From NCBI RefSeq assembly GCF_001889045.1, contig NZ_CP018155.1, positions 801,001 through 865,000 on the forward strand: a stretch of 64,000 nt of DNA, read 5' to 3'. The position numbers and the translations under genes were made by a program. The notes under the pieces were generated by a model that was not told the origin of the DNA, did no database searches, and saw only the letters and a list, made by a program, of their open reading frames with translations. Of the stretch, positions 9,288-18,573 are shown piece after piece. Each line of letters opens with the position of its first letter. The stretch's first letter is position 1. The stretch comes from Tenacibaculum todarodis. GTDB taxonomy: Bacteria > Bacteroidota > Bacteroidia > Flavobacteriales > Flavobacteriaceae.

Positions 9288-10237
9288 TGAAAATATTAGC
9301 AAATGATGGAATTTCGCAAAGCGGAATAGACATTTTAGAGAAAAATGGTTTTGAAGTATTAAATACAAAAGTGGCTCAAAATCAATTAGAAAACTTTATA
9401 AACGAGGAAAATATTGATGCAATTTTAGTTGGTAACAATACCCAAGTTCGTCAAGAATTAATGGAAGCTTGTCCAAGTATTAAACTAATTGGTATTTCAG
9501 GTGTTGAAATTGATAATGTTGATGTTGATTATGCTGAAGACAATGGTTTGCTAGTTATAAATACGCCAGCAGCTCCTTCTAGTTCTGTAGCAGAATTAGT
9601 TTTTGCTCATTTATTTGGAATGGTTCGTTTTTTACATTCATCTAATAGAGAAATGCCTTTAGAAGGAGACTCTCGTTTTAATGATTTGAAAAAAGCATAC
9701 TCTTACGGAACAGAATTAAGAGGGAAAACAATTGGTATTATTGGTTTTGGTAAAATTGGACAAGAAGTTGCCAAAATTGCCATCGGTTTAGGAATGAAAG
9801 TTTTAGCTACAGATAAACAAGTTCCCAGCGCTGCAATAACATTAGAGTTTTTCAACGGACAAAAAACTACTTTTACTATTGATACAACTGACAAGGATGA
9901 ATTGTTAAAGGAAGCAGATTTTATTACACTTCACGTTTCTGCTCAAGAAGATTATATTATTGCCAAAGATGAGTTTGAAAAAATGAAAGATGGTGTTGGT
10001 ATTGTAAATACTGCAAGAGGTGGTATTTTACATGAAGTAGATCTAGTAAACGCAATAGATAGCGGTAAAGTTCAATTTGCTGGTTTAGATGTTTTTGAAA
10101 CAGAACCAACGCCTGCAGTACAATTATTAATGAACTCAGAAATTTCTTTAACTCCGCATATTGGAGGAGCTACAGTTGAAGCACAAGATAGAGTTGGAAC
10201 AGAATTGGCAAATCAAATAATAACTTTGTTACAGTAA
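9287..10237 (+). CDS. serA: D-2-hydroxyacid (3-phosphoglycerate) dehydrogenase
   Basis: The 316-residue protein is a D-isomer 2-hydroxyacid dehydrogenase: Rossmann motif GIIGFGKIGQEVAKI (about residues 148-162), the catalytic Arg in NTARGGIL, a downstream Glu, and the catalytic His in LTPHIGGAT. It lacks the ACT regulatory domain of long SerA. Position beside serC makes 3-phosphoglycerate dehydrogenase the most likely activity; other 2-hydroxyacid substrates cannot be excluded from sequence. Confidence 0.85.
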   Translation: MKILANDGISQSGIDILEKNGFEVLNTKVAQNQLENFINEENIDAILVGNNTQVRQELMEACPSIKLIGISGVEIDNVDVDYAEDNGLLVINTPAAPSSSVAELVFAHLFGMVRFLHSSNREMPLEGDSRFNDLKKAYSYGTELRGKTIGIIGFGKIGQEVAKIAIGLGMKVLATDKQVPSAAITLEFFNGQKTTFTIDTTDKDELLKEADFITLHVSAQEDYIIAKDEFEKMKDGVGIVNTARGGILHEVDLVNAIDSGKVQFAGLDVFETEPTPAVQLLMNSEISLTPHIGGATVEAQDRVGTELANQIITLLQ

Positions 10238-10245
10238 TTTTTTTT

Positions 10246-10278
10246 GACTAATCACTTAAAACTAAAGACTAATCACTT
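10246..10278. repeat. Short direct repeat upstream of the DUF1015 gene
   Basis: GACTAATCACTT occurs at 10246-10257 and again at 10267-10278, a 21-bp-offset duplication in the short gap between the serA-like and DUF1015 genes. It looks like simple duplication slippage. Confidence 0.5.
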
Positions 10279-10284
10279 GTAAAA

Positions 10285-11523
10285 ATGGCAATTGTAAAAC
10301 CTTTTAAAGCTGTGAGAGCTACGCGAGATAAAGTAGCAATGGTTTCGTCTAAATCGTATGAAATTTATACACCAGAAATGTTAAATTCAAAATTAGCATT
10401 TAATCCTTATACATTTTTACATGTAATAAATCCAGGTTATAAATATCATAAACAAGATGTTAGCGGAGAATTGCGCTTTAAATTAGTACACAATCGTTAT
10501 TTAGAATTTAAAGAAGATGAAATTTTTACGCAAGACAAAAATCCTGGTTTTTATATTTATAAAAAAACTACAGCATCAAAATCTTTCTGCGGAATAATTT
10601 CGGCAACTTCGGTTGAAGATTATCATAACAACGTAATAAAAAAACATGAAGGAACTCTAAAAGAAAGAGAGTTACTTTTTGAAAATTATTTAAAGAATAC
10701 AGGTTTTAATGCAGAACCTGTGCTCCTAACCTATCCTGATAATTCTGTAATTGAATCCATTATTAAAAAATATAAGCAAGAAAGGTCAGAATATGAGTTT
10801 TCTACAACGGATAAAGAATCTCATAAACTTTGGGTAGTAGATGATCCAAATGATATTGAACAAATAATTAAAGCTTTCAAAGAGATTGATACCTTGTATA
10901 TTGCAGACGGCCATCATAGATCTACATCTTCTTGTTTATTGGCTCAAAATTTAGCTAAGGACAACCCTAATCATACTGGAAAAGAAGATTATAACTTTTT
11001 TATGAGTTATTTATTGCCAGAAAGTCAATTACAAATTTATGAATTCAATAGATTTATAAAAGACTTAAATGGTTTAACTCCACATGAGTTTTTAATTGAA
11101 TTAGATACTTTTTTTAGAATTGAAAACAAAGGTCAAGAGTTATACAAACCTAAAGAAAAACATCATTTTAGTATGTATTTAAATGGGGAGTTTTATGCAT
11201 TATATTTAAGGAAATCGGCATATAATTTTACAGATTCTTTAAGTAAGTTGGATGCACAAATATTGTTTTCAACAGTTTTAAAACCAATTTTAGGGATTGA
11301 TGATATTAGAAATGCTTCTAAAATTATGTATTCTCAAGATAAATCTGACAGTTTAGAGCTAAAAACTAAAGTTGATACGGGTAATTTTAAGGTTTCCTTC
11401 GGAATGTTGCCAACAAACATTATTGAGTTAAAAGAAATTGTGGATGCAGATTTATTGATGCCTCCAAAAACAACTTATATAGAACCAAAATTAAGAAGTG
11501 CTTTAACTATTTATGAATTCTGA
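10285..11523 (+). CDS. DUF1015 domain-containing protein
   Basis: The 412-residue protein matches the DUF1015 family throughout: N-terminal IVKPFKAVRATRDKV, the VINPGYKYHKQD region, and the family's hallmark YIADGHHRSTSS motif around residues 208-219. It is cytoplasmic with unknown biochemistry, although its gene repeatedly accompanies serC/serA in bacteria, suggesting a link to serine or phosphoserine metabolism. Its stop lies inside the first codons of the YggS-type gene, so the two are translationally linked. Confidence 0.85.
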   Translation: MAIVKPFKAVRATRDKVAMVSSKSYEIYTPEMLNSKLAFNPYTFLHVINPGYKYHKQDVSGELRFKLVHNRYLEFKEDEIFTQDKNPGFYIYKKTTASKSFCGIISATSVEDYHNNVIKKHEGTLKERELLFENYLKNTGFNAEPVLLTYPDNSVIESIIKKYKQERSEYEFSTTDKESHKLWVVDDPNDIEQIIKAFKEIDTLYIADGHHRSTSSCLLAQNLAKDNPNHTGKEDYNFFMSYLLPESQLQIYEFNRFIKDLNGLTPHEFLIELDTFFRIENKGQELYKPKEKHHFSMYLNGEFYALYLRKSAYNFTDSLSKLDAQILFSTVLKPILGIDDIRNASKIMYSQDKSDSLELKTKVDTGNFKVSFGMLPTNIIELKEIVDADLLMPPKTTYIEPKLRSALTIYEF

Positions 11524-12193
11524 TATGATAACTGGAATAAAAGAAAATCTACTTAAAATTAAGCAATCACTTTCAGAAAGTGTAACACTAGTTGCGGTTT
11601 CTAAGACAAAACCAATTACTGATATACAGGAAGCTTACGATGCTGGCCAACGTATATTTGGAGAGAATAAAATTCAGGAAATGGTTACAAAATTTGATGC
11701 TTTACCAAAAGATATTGAATGGCACATGATTGGGCATCTACAACGTAATAAGGTGAAGTATATGGCACATTTTGTCGATTTAATTCATGGTGTCGATAGC
11801 TTTAAAACCTTGAAAGAGATTGATAAACAAGCTAAAAAACACAATCGTGTAATTAACTGTTTATTACAAGCACGTATTGCTAAAGAAGACACAAAATTTG
11901 GATTACCATTTTCTGAAATTGAACAGATTTTAACTTCGGAAGAATTTTCAGCATTAAAAAATATAAATGTTGTAGGATTGATGGGAATGGCAACATTTAC
12001 GGATAATCAACAACAACTTCAAGATGAATTTTTATCATTAAAAACCTTTTTTGAAGAACTTAACACTCAACACTTAGAACTTAAAACTTTAAGCATGGGA
12101 ATGAGTGGCGATTATAAATTGGCCATAGAAAACGGAAGTACAATGGTAAGAATTGGAAGTTCAATATTTGGTTCACGTAATTATATTACGTAA
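11513..12193 (+). CDS. YggS/PLPBP-family PLP homeostasis protein
   Basis: The roughly 226-residue protein is a YggS (PLPBP) family alanine-racemase-fold protein. The PLP lysine is in VAVSKTKP, followed by GENKIQEM, EWHMIGHLQRNK, and the C-terminal LSMGMSGD and VRIGSSIFG phosphate-binding motifs. It buffers free PLP and supports amino-acid metabolism. The ATG at 11513 overlaps the DUF1015 end by 11 bp; an ATG four codons later (11525) is equally possible. Confidence 0.92.
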   Translation: MNSDMITGIKENLLKIKQSLSESVTLVAVSKTKPITDIQEAYDAGQRIFGENKIQEMVTKFDALPKDIEWHMIGHLQRNKVKYMAHFVDLIHGVDSFKTLKEIDKQAKKHNRVINCLLQARIAKEDTKFGLPFSEIEQILTSEEFSALKNINVVGLMGMATFTDNQQQLQDEFLSLKTFFEELNTQHLELKTLSMGMSGDYKLAIENGSTMVRIGSSIFGSRNYIT

Positions 12194-12217
12194 TTTTAAC
12201 TCATAAAAAGAAAAAGA

Positions 12218-13300
12218 TTGTACGCAATAGTAGACATTGAAACCACTGGAGGTAAATTTAACGAAGAAGGAATTACAGAAATAGCAATTCACAAATTTGA
12301 CGGACATACTGTTGTAGATCAGTTTATTACATTAGTAAATCCTGAAAGAGAAATTCAGGAATTTGTAGTAAAATTAACGGGTATTAACAGCAAAATGTTG
12401 GTTAATGCACCTAAATTTCATGAAATTGCAAAACGTATTATAGAGATAACAAAAGATTGTTTTATTGTAGCTCATAATGCTAAGTTTGATTACAGAATTC
12501 TAAAAACTGAGTACAAAAGATTAGGATATAATTACCTTAGAGATACTATTTGTACTGTTACTTTGAGTAAAAAGTTAATTCCAGAAGCACCTTCGCATAG
12601 TTTAGGTAAACTTTGTAAAACTTTAGGAATACCAATGACAGATAGACATAGAGCAAACGGAGATGCTTTAGCTACAGTTCAGTTATTTAAATTGTTACTT
12701 GAAAAAGATACTGATAAAAATATTTTACAACAAAATGTAACCTATTTTGATAACAGAACAATTACTGAAAAACTGAATAGTCTAATTGATAAAGCGCCAG
12801 AAGTTTCAGGTGTTTTCTATTTACATAATGGAGATGGTAAAATCTTATTTATGGGTAGAGGAAAGAATATTAAAAAAGAAATAAATAAAATTTTTATAAA
12901 AACTAGTAGCCGAGCACAGAAAATTCAAGAAAAAGTTACTAAATTTACATACGAAGCAACTGGAAACGAGTTACTTACTAGATTAAAGTATTATACTGAA
13001 TTAGATGTTTTAAATCCGAAGTATAACATCAGGAAACCTAAAAAAAATATTCCTAATATTAATTTCCAGCATGGAAATATGGTTTTAATTGATCAAGGAA
13101 GAACTATTGAAGAAAACTCTGTAATACTTATAGAAAACGATCAAGTTACTGGTTATGGCTTTACTAATTTAGCTTTACAAGAAAACAAATTAGATATATT
13201 AAAAAATATAATTACCCCTATTGAAAATAAATTAATGGCTAAAAATATTATTAAAAATTATTTAAATAGAAACAAAGTTCATGAAATTATAAGGTTTTAA
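12218..13300 (+). CDS. DnaQ-like 3'-5' exonuclease with GIY-YIG-like C-terminal part
   Basis: The 360-residue protein starts with TTG; the DEDD exonuclease motif YAIVDIETTGG begins at residue 2, so no downstream ATG could be used. Exo motifs are D6/E8, the AHNAKFDYRIL block and HRANGDALAT. After residue about 190 a segment (SGVFYLHNGDGKILFMGRGKN) resembles the start of a UvrC/GIY-YIG domain, as in DNA polymerase III epsilon-UvrC fusion proteins. The C-terminal 100 residues are Lys/Asn/Ile-rich. Proofreading or repair is likely. It ends before a hairpin at 13313. Confidence 0.85.
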   Translation: MYAIVDIETTGGKFNEEGITEIAIHKFDGHTVVDQFITLVNPEREIQEFVVKLTGINSKMLVNAPKFHEIAKRIIEITKDCFIVAHNAKFDYRILKTEYKRLGYNYLRDTICTVTLSKKLIPEAPSHSLGKLCKTLGIPMTDRHRANGDALATVQLFKLLLEKDTDKNILQQNVTYFDNRTITEKLNSLIDKAPEVSGVFYLHNGDGKILFMGRGKNIKKEINKIFIKTSSRAQKIQEKVTKFTYEATGNELLTRLKYYTELDVLNPKYNIRKPKKNIPNINFQHGNMVLIDQGRTIEENSVILIENDQVTGYGFTNLALQENKLDILKNIITPIENKLMAKNIIKNYLNRNKVHEIIRF

Positions 13301-13312
13301 TCTTAAAACCAG

Positions 13313-13336
13313 AAAATACGTCATTTGACGTATTTT
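13313..13336. terminator. Terminator-like hairpin after the exonuclease gene
   Basis: AAAATACGTCA (13313-13323) and TGACGTATTTT (13326-13336) form a perfect 11-bp inverted repeat with a minimal loop. The following sequence is T-rich but lacks a clean U run, so termination may be moderate. Confidence 0.6.
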
Positions 13337-13388
13337 AACTCCTTTTATAATATTAGATTTTTGTTTTTTAACCTAAAACAACTCTGCA

Positions 13389-14828
13389 ATGTTAAAACGC
13401 AATCTATTATTAACGTTATTTATCGTATTATCTTGCTATGCTTCATTTTCTCAAGAAGCTAATCAAGGAACTGGTTTACAGTTTGATCAAGAAAGGTATG
13501 AATCTATTGAAATGTCTGTTCCATTGGTTTCTAGAAGCTTCGAAAGACTTCCTTCCAAATTTAGTATAAAAGGCTACGCTCCTACTCCAGGAAATCAAGG
13601 CGCGCAAGGTTCTTGTGTTGGTTGGTCTAGCGCTTATGGAGCAAGAACAATTGCTAATGCGGTAAAAAACGGATGGGAAAACAATCTTACCAAAATTAAT
13701 CAAAATACATTTTCGCCATCTTTTGTATATAATCAGATTAGAGTTAATAATCTCTGTCAAGGCGCATTTATAGAAGATGCTATGAAAATATTGAATTTAA
13801 AAGGAGCTTCTAAATTAACCGAGTTTCCTTATGATTCAAGAAACTGTACAAAGCCACCAACAAATTCAACATTAAATTCTGCTAAAAATCATAAAATACT
13901 AACTTTTGAACGTTTAGCACGTTGGAATAATCCTTACAATCTTGTAAAAAAAGTAAAAAAAGCTATTGCAAATAAAAATCCAGTAGTAATTGGTTTATTT
14001 AAATTTAACAGTTTAAAAACAGATTATAATAATGTTTGGGTTTCTAATTATGGAAAAAAAGGACACGCTATGGTTGTTGTTGGTTATGATGATAATAAAA
14101 TGGGAGGCGCTTTTGAAATTATGAATTCTTGGGGAACTCGTTTTGGTCAAAATGGTTTTTTCTGGATTAAATATTCAGATTTCCAAAGACAAGTAAAAAC
14201 TGCTTATGTTTTAATTGATAAAAATAAAGACACCAATAATAACAATAACTTCAATGTTAGTAATACTTTAGGAGGTGAATTAAGATTAGAATTGAGTAAT
14301 GGACAGAACATGCCAATTAGTTTATCTAAAGATGCAAATAGAGGTTTTAATATTGTAAAATCTAGCAAAACAACCTATAAAGTCAATAAATCTTATTCTT
14401 CAGGAACTCAATTTAGAATTTATCTAAAATCTAAACAAAGAGGTTATGTATATTTAATAGGTTATAGTGGCGCAGATAAAGCAGCAGAAAAATTATATCC
14501 GTTTGATAAATTTAGTGCATATTTTAATTACTCAAATAGTGAAATAGCATTGCCAAATGAAGATTATTTTATAGAGTTTGATAATAAGCCTGGACAAGAC
14601 ATACTTTGTGTCTTATTCAGTAAAGAAAAAATGAATATTAGTAACTTACTTAGTAATGCAAAATATAACTCTGGAGATTTTGTGACTAAAATTAAAACAG
14701 CTTTACAAAGCCATACTTTTAATGGCGCTAATGTTAATTTTAATAATACTAAAATAGCTTTTAGCGCAAAATCTAACAAAAGTACCGATAAAATTGTACC
14801 AATATTTATTGCTATGAACCATAAATAA
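13389..14828 (+). CDS. Secreted papain-family (C1) cysteine protease with C-terminal DUF4384-like domain
   Basis: The 479-residue protein has a signal peptide (residues 1-21, ending SFSQ) and a papain-like domain with a complete active site: oxyanion Gln70, catalytic Cys76 in GAQGSCVGWS, His226 in GKKGHAMVVVGYD, and Asn246 in MNSWGTRFGQNGFFWI. An Asn-rich linker (about 279-287) leads to a C-terminal beta-rich region (about 290-479, YVYLIGY ... YPFDKFSAYF) that resembles DUF4384, a module often paired with bacterial caspase-like domains. The active site looks intact. The next gene, 10 bp downstream, encodes a secreted caspase-like protease, so the two are probably co-transcribed. Confidence 0.88.
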   Translation: MLKRNLLLTLFIVLSCYASFSQEANQGTGLQFDQERYESIEMSVPLVSRSFERLPSKFSIKGYAPTPGNQGAQGSCVGWSSAYGARTIANAVKNGWENNLTKINQNTFSPSFVYNQIRVNNLCQGAFIEDAMKILNLKGASKLTEFPYDSRNCTKPPTNSTLNSAKNHKILTFERLARWNNPYNLVKKVKKAIANKNPVVIGLFKFNSLKTDYNNVWVSNYGKKGHAMVVVGYDDNKMGGAFEIMNSWGTRFGQNGFFWIKYSDFQRQVKTAYVLIDKNKDTNNNNNFNVSNTLGGELRLELSNGQNMPISLSKDANRGFNIVKSSKTTYKVNKSYSSGTQFRIYLKSKQRGYVYLIGYSGADKAAEKLYPFDKFSAYFNYSNSEIALPNEDYFIEFDNKPGQDILCVLFSKEKMNISNLLSNAKYNSGDFVTKIKTALQSHTFNGANVNFNNTKIAFSAKSNKSTDKIVPIFIAMNHK

Positions 14829-14838
14829 CTAACTGAAT

Positions 14839-17649
14839 ATGAAATCCTTAAAAAACAGCATATTATTAGCACTATTCTTTTATACTACTTTTTCTTTTAG
14901 TCAAGATTATTATCTAAATGATGATTTTAACAACAATTCTAAAAAATGGTACGTTGGTAACAATACTAGTTACGATTTAAAAGTATTTAATGGTAGATAC
15001 TATTATGAATATAAAAACACAGAAAAAAACCTTTTAATTTTTTCTCCAAAATTTAAGATAACTACTTCAGAAAATTTTGAAATGGAAAGTTCTATTCAAA
15101 AAATTTCTGGTGTTCAAGATTATGGTTATGGTATGTTTATTCAAGAAGAGAATAAAGACCGTCTAGAAATAACAATTACCAGTAATGGATATTATCAAAT
15201 AAATCAAAAGAAAAACGGAACACTAACAACAATTCATAAATGGACAAAATCTGTTGACATAAAAAAAGGAAATTACGCAGTAAATACGCTTAAAATTAAA
15301 AAAGATGGCACGACTATTTCATTTTATGTAAATAATAAATTTCAAATTTCTAAAACTATTGCAGGAGTTTCTGCTAATTCTGCTGGTTATGTAATTAATA
15401 GGAACCAAAAAATATCAATAGACTATATAAGAATTAAAAAAGCTAGCACTAATTCTAATAACAATATAAACACAACAAATACATCTTTAAATGAGACTTT
15501 TAGTAGTAATTCTAACAAATGGTCTATCAATAATAATGAGTTTGTAACCTATGATATTAAATATGGAAAATATTATTTAGATCATAAAAAAGAAAAAGGT
15601 GGTTATTCATCAACCATAAATAATGTAATTGATGAAACTAAAGATTTTGAGTTTGAAACAAAAATTGATAAAATAAGTGGTGTTACTAATTATTCTTACG
15701 GAATAATGTGGGGTAAAAAAAGTGATAGTAGTTTCAGATTTTATATTACCTCTAATGGTTATTACAAGTTTGTAAGAAACGTAAAGGGTAAAGAAGAAAA
15801 AATTATAAACTGGAAACTAACTTCTTTTATCAATAAAAATAACGGAGCATCTAATATTATAAAAATTAAAAAACAAAACAATAGATACCTGTTTTATATA
15901 AATGGAAATTATATAAATGAATCTGATTTTGAACCTTTTTATGGGAATCATATAGGTTTTATTTTATTCAATCAGCAAAAAATTGCTGTAGATTATTTAA
16001 AAGTAAAACAATCTCAAAACTCTAATAATAACAATAATACAATAGTAGCTAAGCAAATGTCTGTACCTGTTTCAGACAATTTTTCTAATAACAATAATGG
16101 TTGGATTTTAAATAATACAGATAATTATTCCGCAAAAATAAATAACGGACAATTTGTATTAGACAGAAAAGTAAAAGGTGGTATTTTCTTTAAAAATGAA
16201 ATTAATTTAAACACTCAAAAAGACTTTATATTAGAGACTTCTTTTACAAAACAAACAGGCGCATCTAACTTAACTTATGGTGTAACATTTGGTAGAAAAA
16301 ACTCTGCTAATGAGTATAGTTTCTTTTTATCAAATACTGGGCAATATCTTTATAGAAAGTATGAAAACAACACGTATTCTGCCATGATTCCTTGGACACA
16401 AGCAGATGCTATTAAAACAAACTTATATCAAGAGAATGTCCTGAAAATTGTGAAGAGTAATCAATTAGTACGTTTTTATATAAACAATGTTTATGTAAAT
16501 GAATTTCCTTTTGAAGGTTTTTTCGGAAACAAAATAGGTTTTACAGTTTATGATAAACAAAAAGTAGCTGTAAATTATCTTAGAGTAAAATACCAAACAA
16601 CAAGCCATAATAACCCTCCAGTTATTGTTATTTCTGAACCAAATGTTGAAGAAAAAAGAGGTTTTAAAATTGTACAAGCTAAGAGAATAACTGTAAGAGG
16701 AACTGCATCAGATTCAGATGGGATTTATGAAATATTAATAAATGGCATTGAAGCAAACGTTGCTGAAAATGGAAATTTTGTTGCTAATGTTCCTTTAAAA
16801 TATGGTAAAAATGAGTTAATTGTTTCAGCTACAGATTTAAAACAAGCTACTTCAACCAAAAAATTCACCATAAAAAGAAAATCTAACGCTAATTTTGATA
16901 CTAATTCAGAAGTTATTACAAACAATGGTAATCAGAATATTAATTTAGGCTTTGGTAAATATTACGCCTTAATTATTGGTGTTAGTGATTATCAAGACGA
17001 ATCTATAGATGATTTACAAGGTAAGCCTTTAAGAGATGCAGAAAAATTGAGACAAGTTTTAACACAACAATATAATTTTAATTCTCAAAATGTAATTGTT
17101 TTAAAGAATCCAAAGGATAACGAAATAAACAGAGAACTTTTTAAGCTTAGAAAGAAAATAACATCTAAAGATAATTTATTATTATTTTATGCTGGTCATG
17201 GAGTTTTTCAAGATGAAATTGGTAGTTGGCTACCTTCCAATGCAATAATGGAATATGAAGAAAATTTGTTTAGTAATTCCAGTTTAGTAGATCATTTTAA
17301 GGCCATAAAATCTAAACATACATTATTAATTTCTGACGCATGTTTTAGCGGAAGTATATTTAAAACAAGAGCTGTAACTAAGGCTCCAAAATCTATTCAA
17401 AGAAAATTTGAATTACCAAGTAAAAAGGCAATTACAAGCGGAACTTTAAAAACAGTACCAAATGAAAGCGTTTTCTTTAAATACTTAATTAAAAGGTTAG
17501 AAAATAACCCAAATAAATATTTATCTGCAAGAAAATTATTTGACATGATAGAAGATCCGGTAATTAATAACAGTGAAAATAAGCCACAATATGGAACTAT
17601 ACACGGAATTGGTGACGAAGGAGGAGATTTTATTTTCATTAAAAAATAA
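14839..17649 (+). CDS. Secreted caspase-like (C14) protease with three LamG-like repeats
   Basis: The 936-residue protein has a signal peptide (1-22), three roughly 180-residue beta-sandwich repeats at about 23-200, 214-392 and 410-588 (each with SNGYY- or SNTGQY-type strands, an FYIN or FYVN strand and a closing V/I-DYL/I strand), Asn-rich linkers, an Ig-like or glucodextranase-like domain at about 592-685, and a C-terminal caspase domain from about 705. The catalytic dyad is intact: His787 in YAGHG and Cys835 in DACFSG. The protein ends GGDFIFIKK, typical of bacterial metacaspases, with no type IX secretion tail. It is probably envelope-bound or extracellular; the repeats may bind glycan or protein. 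Confidence 0.9.
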   Translation: MKSLKNSILLALFFYTTFSFSQDYYLNDDFNNNSKKWYVGNNTSYDLKVFNGRYYYEYKNTEKNLLIFSPKFKITTSENFEMESSIQKISGVQDYGYGMFIQEENKDRLEITITSNGYYQINQKKNGTLTTIHKWTKSVDIKKGNYAVNTLKIKKDGTTISFYVNNKFQISKTIAGVSANSAGYVINRNQKISIDYIRIKKASTNSNNNINTTNTSLNETFSSNSNKWSINNNEFVTYDIKYGKYYLDHKKEKGGYSSTINNVIDETKDFEFETKIDKISGVTNYSYGIMWGKKSDSSFRFYITSNGYYKFVRNVKGKEEKIINWKLTSFINKNNGASNIIKIKKQNNRYLFYINGNYINESDFEPFYGNHIGFILFNQQKIAVDYLKVKQSQNSNNNNNTIVAKQMSVPVSDNFSNNNNGWILNNTDNYSAKINNGQFVLDRKVKGGIFFKNEINLNTQKDFILETSFTKQTGASNLTYGVTFGRKNSANEYSFFLSNTGQYLYRKYENNTYSAMIPWTQADAIKTNLYQENVLKIVKSNQLVRFYINNVYVNEFPFEGFFGNKIGFTVYDKQKVAVNYLRVKYQTTSHNNPPVIVISEPNVEEKRGFKIVQAKRITVRGTASDSDGIYEILINGIEANVAENGNFVANVPLKYGKNELIVSATDLKQATSTKKFTIKRKSNANFDTNSEVITNNGNQNINLGFGKYYALIIGVSDYQDESIDDLQGKPLRDAEKLRQVLTQQYNFNSQNVIVLKNPKDNEINRELFKLRKKITSKDNLLLFYAGHGVFQDEIGSWLPSNAIMEYEENLFSNSSLVDHFKAIKSKHTLLISDACFSGSIFKTRAVTKAPKSIQRKFELPSKKAITSGTLKTVPNESVFFKYLIKRLENNPNKYLSARKLFDMIEDPVINNSENKPQYGTIHGIGDEGGDFIFIKK

Positions 17650-17737
17650 TATTCTGGTATTAAAAGTTACACTGTTATATCGTTTCATTTTATAAAATAA
17701 TTTGTAGTATTGTATCAAAATCAACAATAATATTTTT

Positions 17738-18571
17738 TTGGATAACGCTAAACCCACATCTTTAACTTGGAAAGAAAAACTTCATGAAATAATTTATGAA
17801 GCAGATACTCCTTCAGGAAAACTTTTTGATGTTGTTTTACTTGTAGCAATTTTAGCAAGTATAATTTTGGTGATGTTAGAAAGTGTTGAGAGTTTTGATA
17901 AAAAATATCATAACTTTTTAAACATTTCTGAATGGATAATTACCATCCTATTTTCTATAGAATATATTGCTAGAATTATAACCGTTAAAAAGCCATGGAA
18001 ATATATCTTTAGTTTTTATGGTATCATTGATTTGTTGTCTACCATTCCAAAATACTTATCGTTTATTTTTATAGGATCTCATCATTTAGCAGCCTTAAGA
18101 GCTTTACGTTTATTAAGAATTTTTAGAATTTTAAAATTAGCACGTTATATTGGTGCTTCAAATAGATTATTATTTGCATTAAAAGCAAGTAAAGCTAAAA
18201 TTTCTGTATTTCTATTTTTTGTAGTTATTTTATGTGTAATTTTAGGTACTGTAATGTATATGGTAGAAGGTGAAGAAAATGGTTTTACAAGTATACCTAG
18301 AAGTGTATATTGGGCAATTGTAACATTAACGACTGTTGGATACGGAGATATTGCTCCTCATACTCCATTTGGTCAGTTTTTAGCAAGTATAATAATGATT
18401 TTAGGTTATGGAATAATTGCTATTCCAACAGGAATTGTTTCTTCTGAAATGACTAAAGCTACTGCAACTGACATTCACATGAATACACAATCTTGTCCAA
18501 ATTGCACAAAAGAAAACCATAAAGATCAAGCCGAGTTTTGTTATAATTGTGGTCATCAATTAAATCCTTAA
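17738..18571 (+). CDS. Voltage-gated potassium channel (VIC family) with C-terminal zinc ribbon
   Basis: The 277-residue protein has six membrane segments, an Arg-rich S4 helix (ALRALRLLRIFRILKLARY) and the K+ selectivity filter TTVGYGDI. It starts with TTG (LDNAKPTSLTWKEK), and there is no ATG before the first helix. After S6 a short tail carries CPNC ... CYNCG, a four-Cys zinc ribbon that could be a cytoplasmic regulatory or assembly module. The miaA start lies two bases after its stop codon. Confidence 0.9.
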   Translation: MDNAKPTSLTWKEKLHEIIYEADTPSGKLFDVVLLVAILASIILVMLESVESFDKKYHNFLNISEWIITILFSIEYIARIITVKKPWKYIFSFYGIIDLLSTIPKYLSFIFIGSHHLAALRALRLLRIFRILKLARYIGASNRLLFALKASKAKISVFLFFVVILCVILGTVMYMVEGEENGFTSIPRSVYWAIVTLTTVGYGDIAPHTPFGQFLASIIMILGYGIIAIPTGIVSSEMTKATATDIHMNTQSCPNCTKENHKDQAEFCYNCGHQLNP

Positions 18572-18573
18572 AA

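Noticed and set aside
10246..10278. CRISPR-like or tandem array
   Set aside because: Only two short copies with no spacer pattern; a simple duplication.
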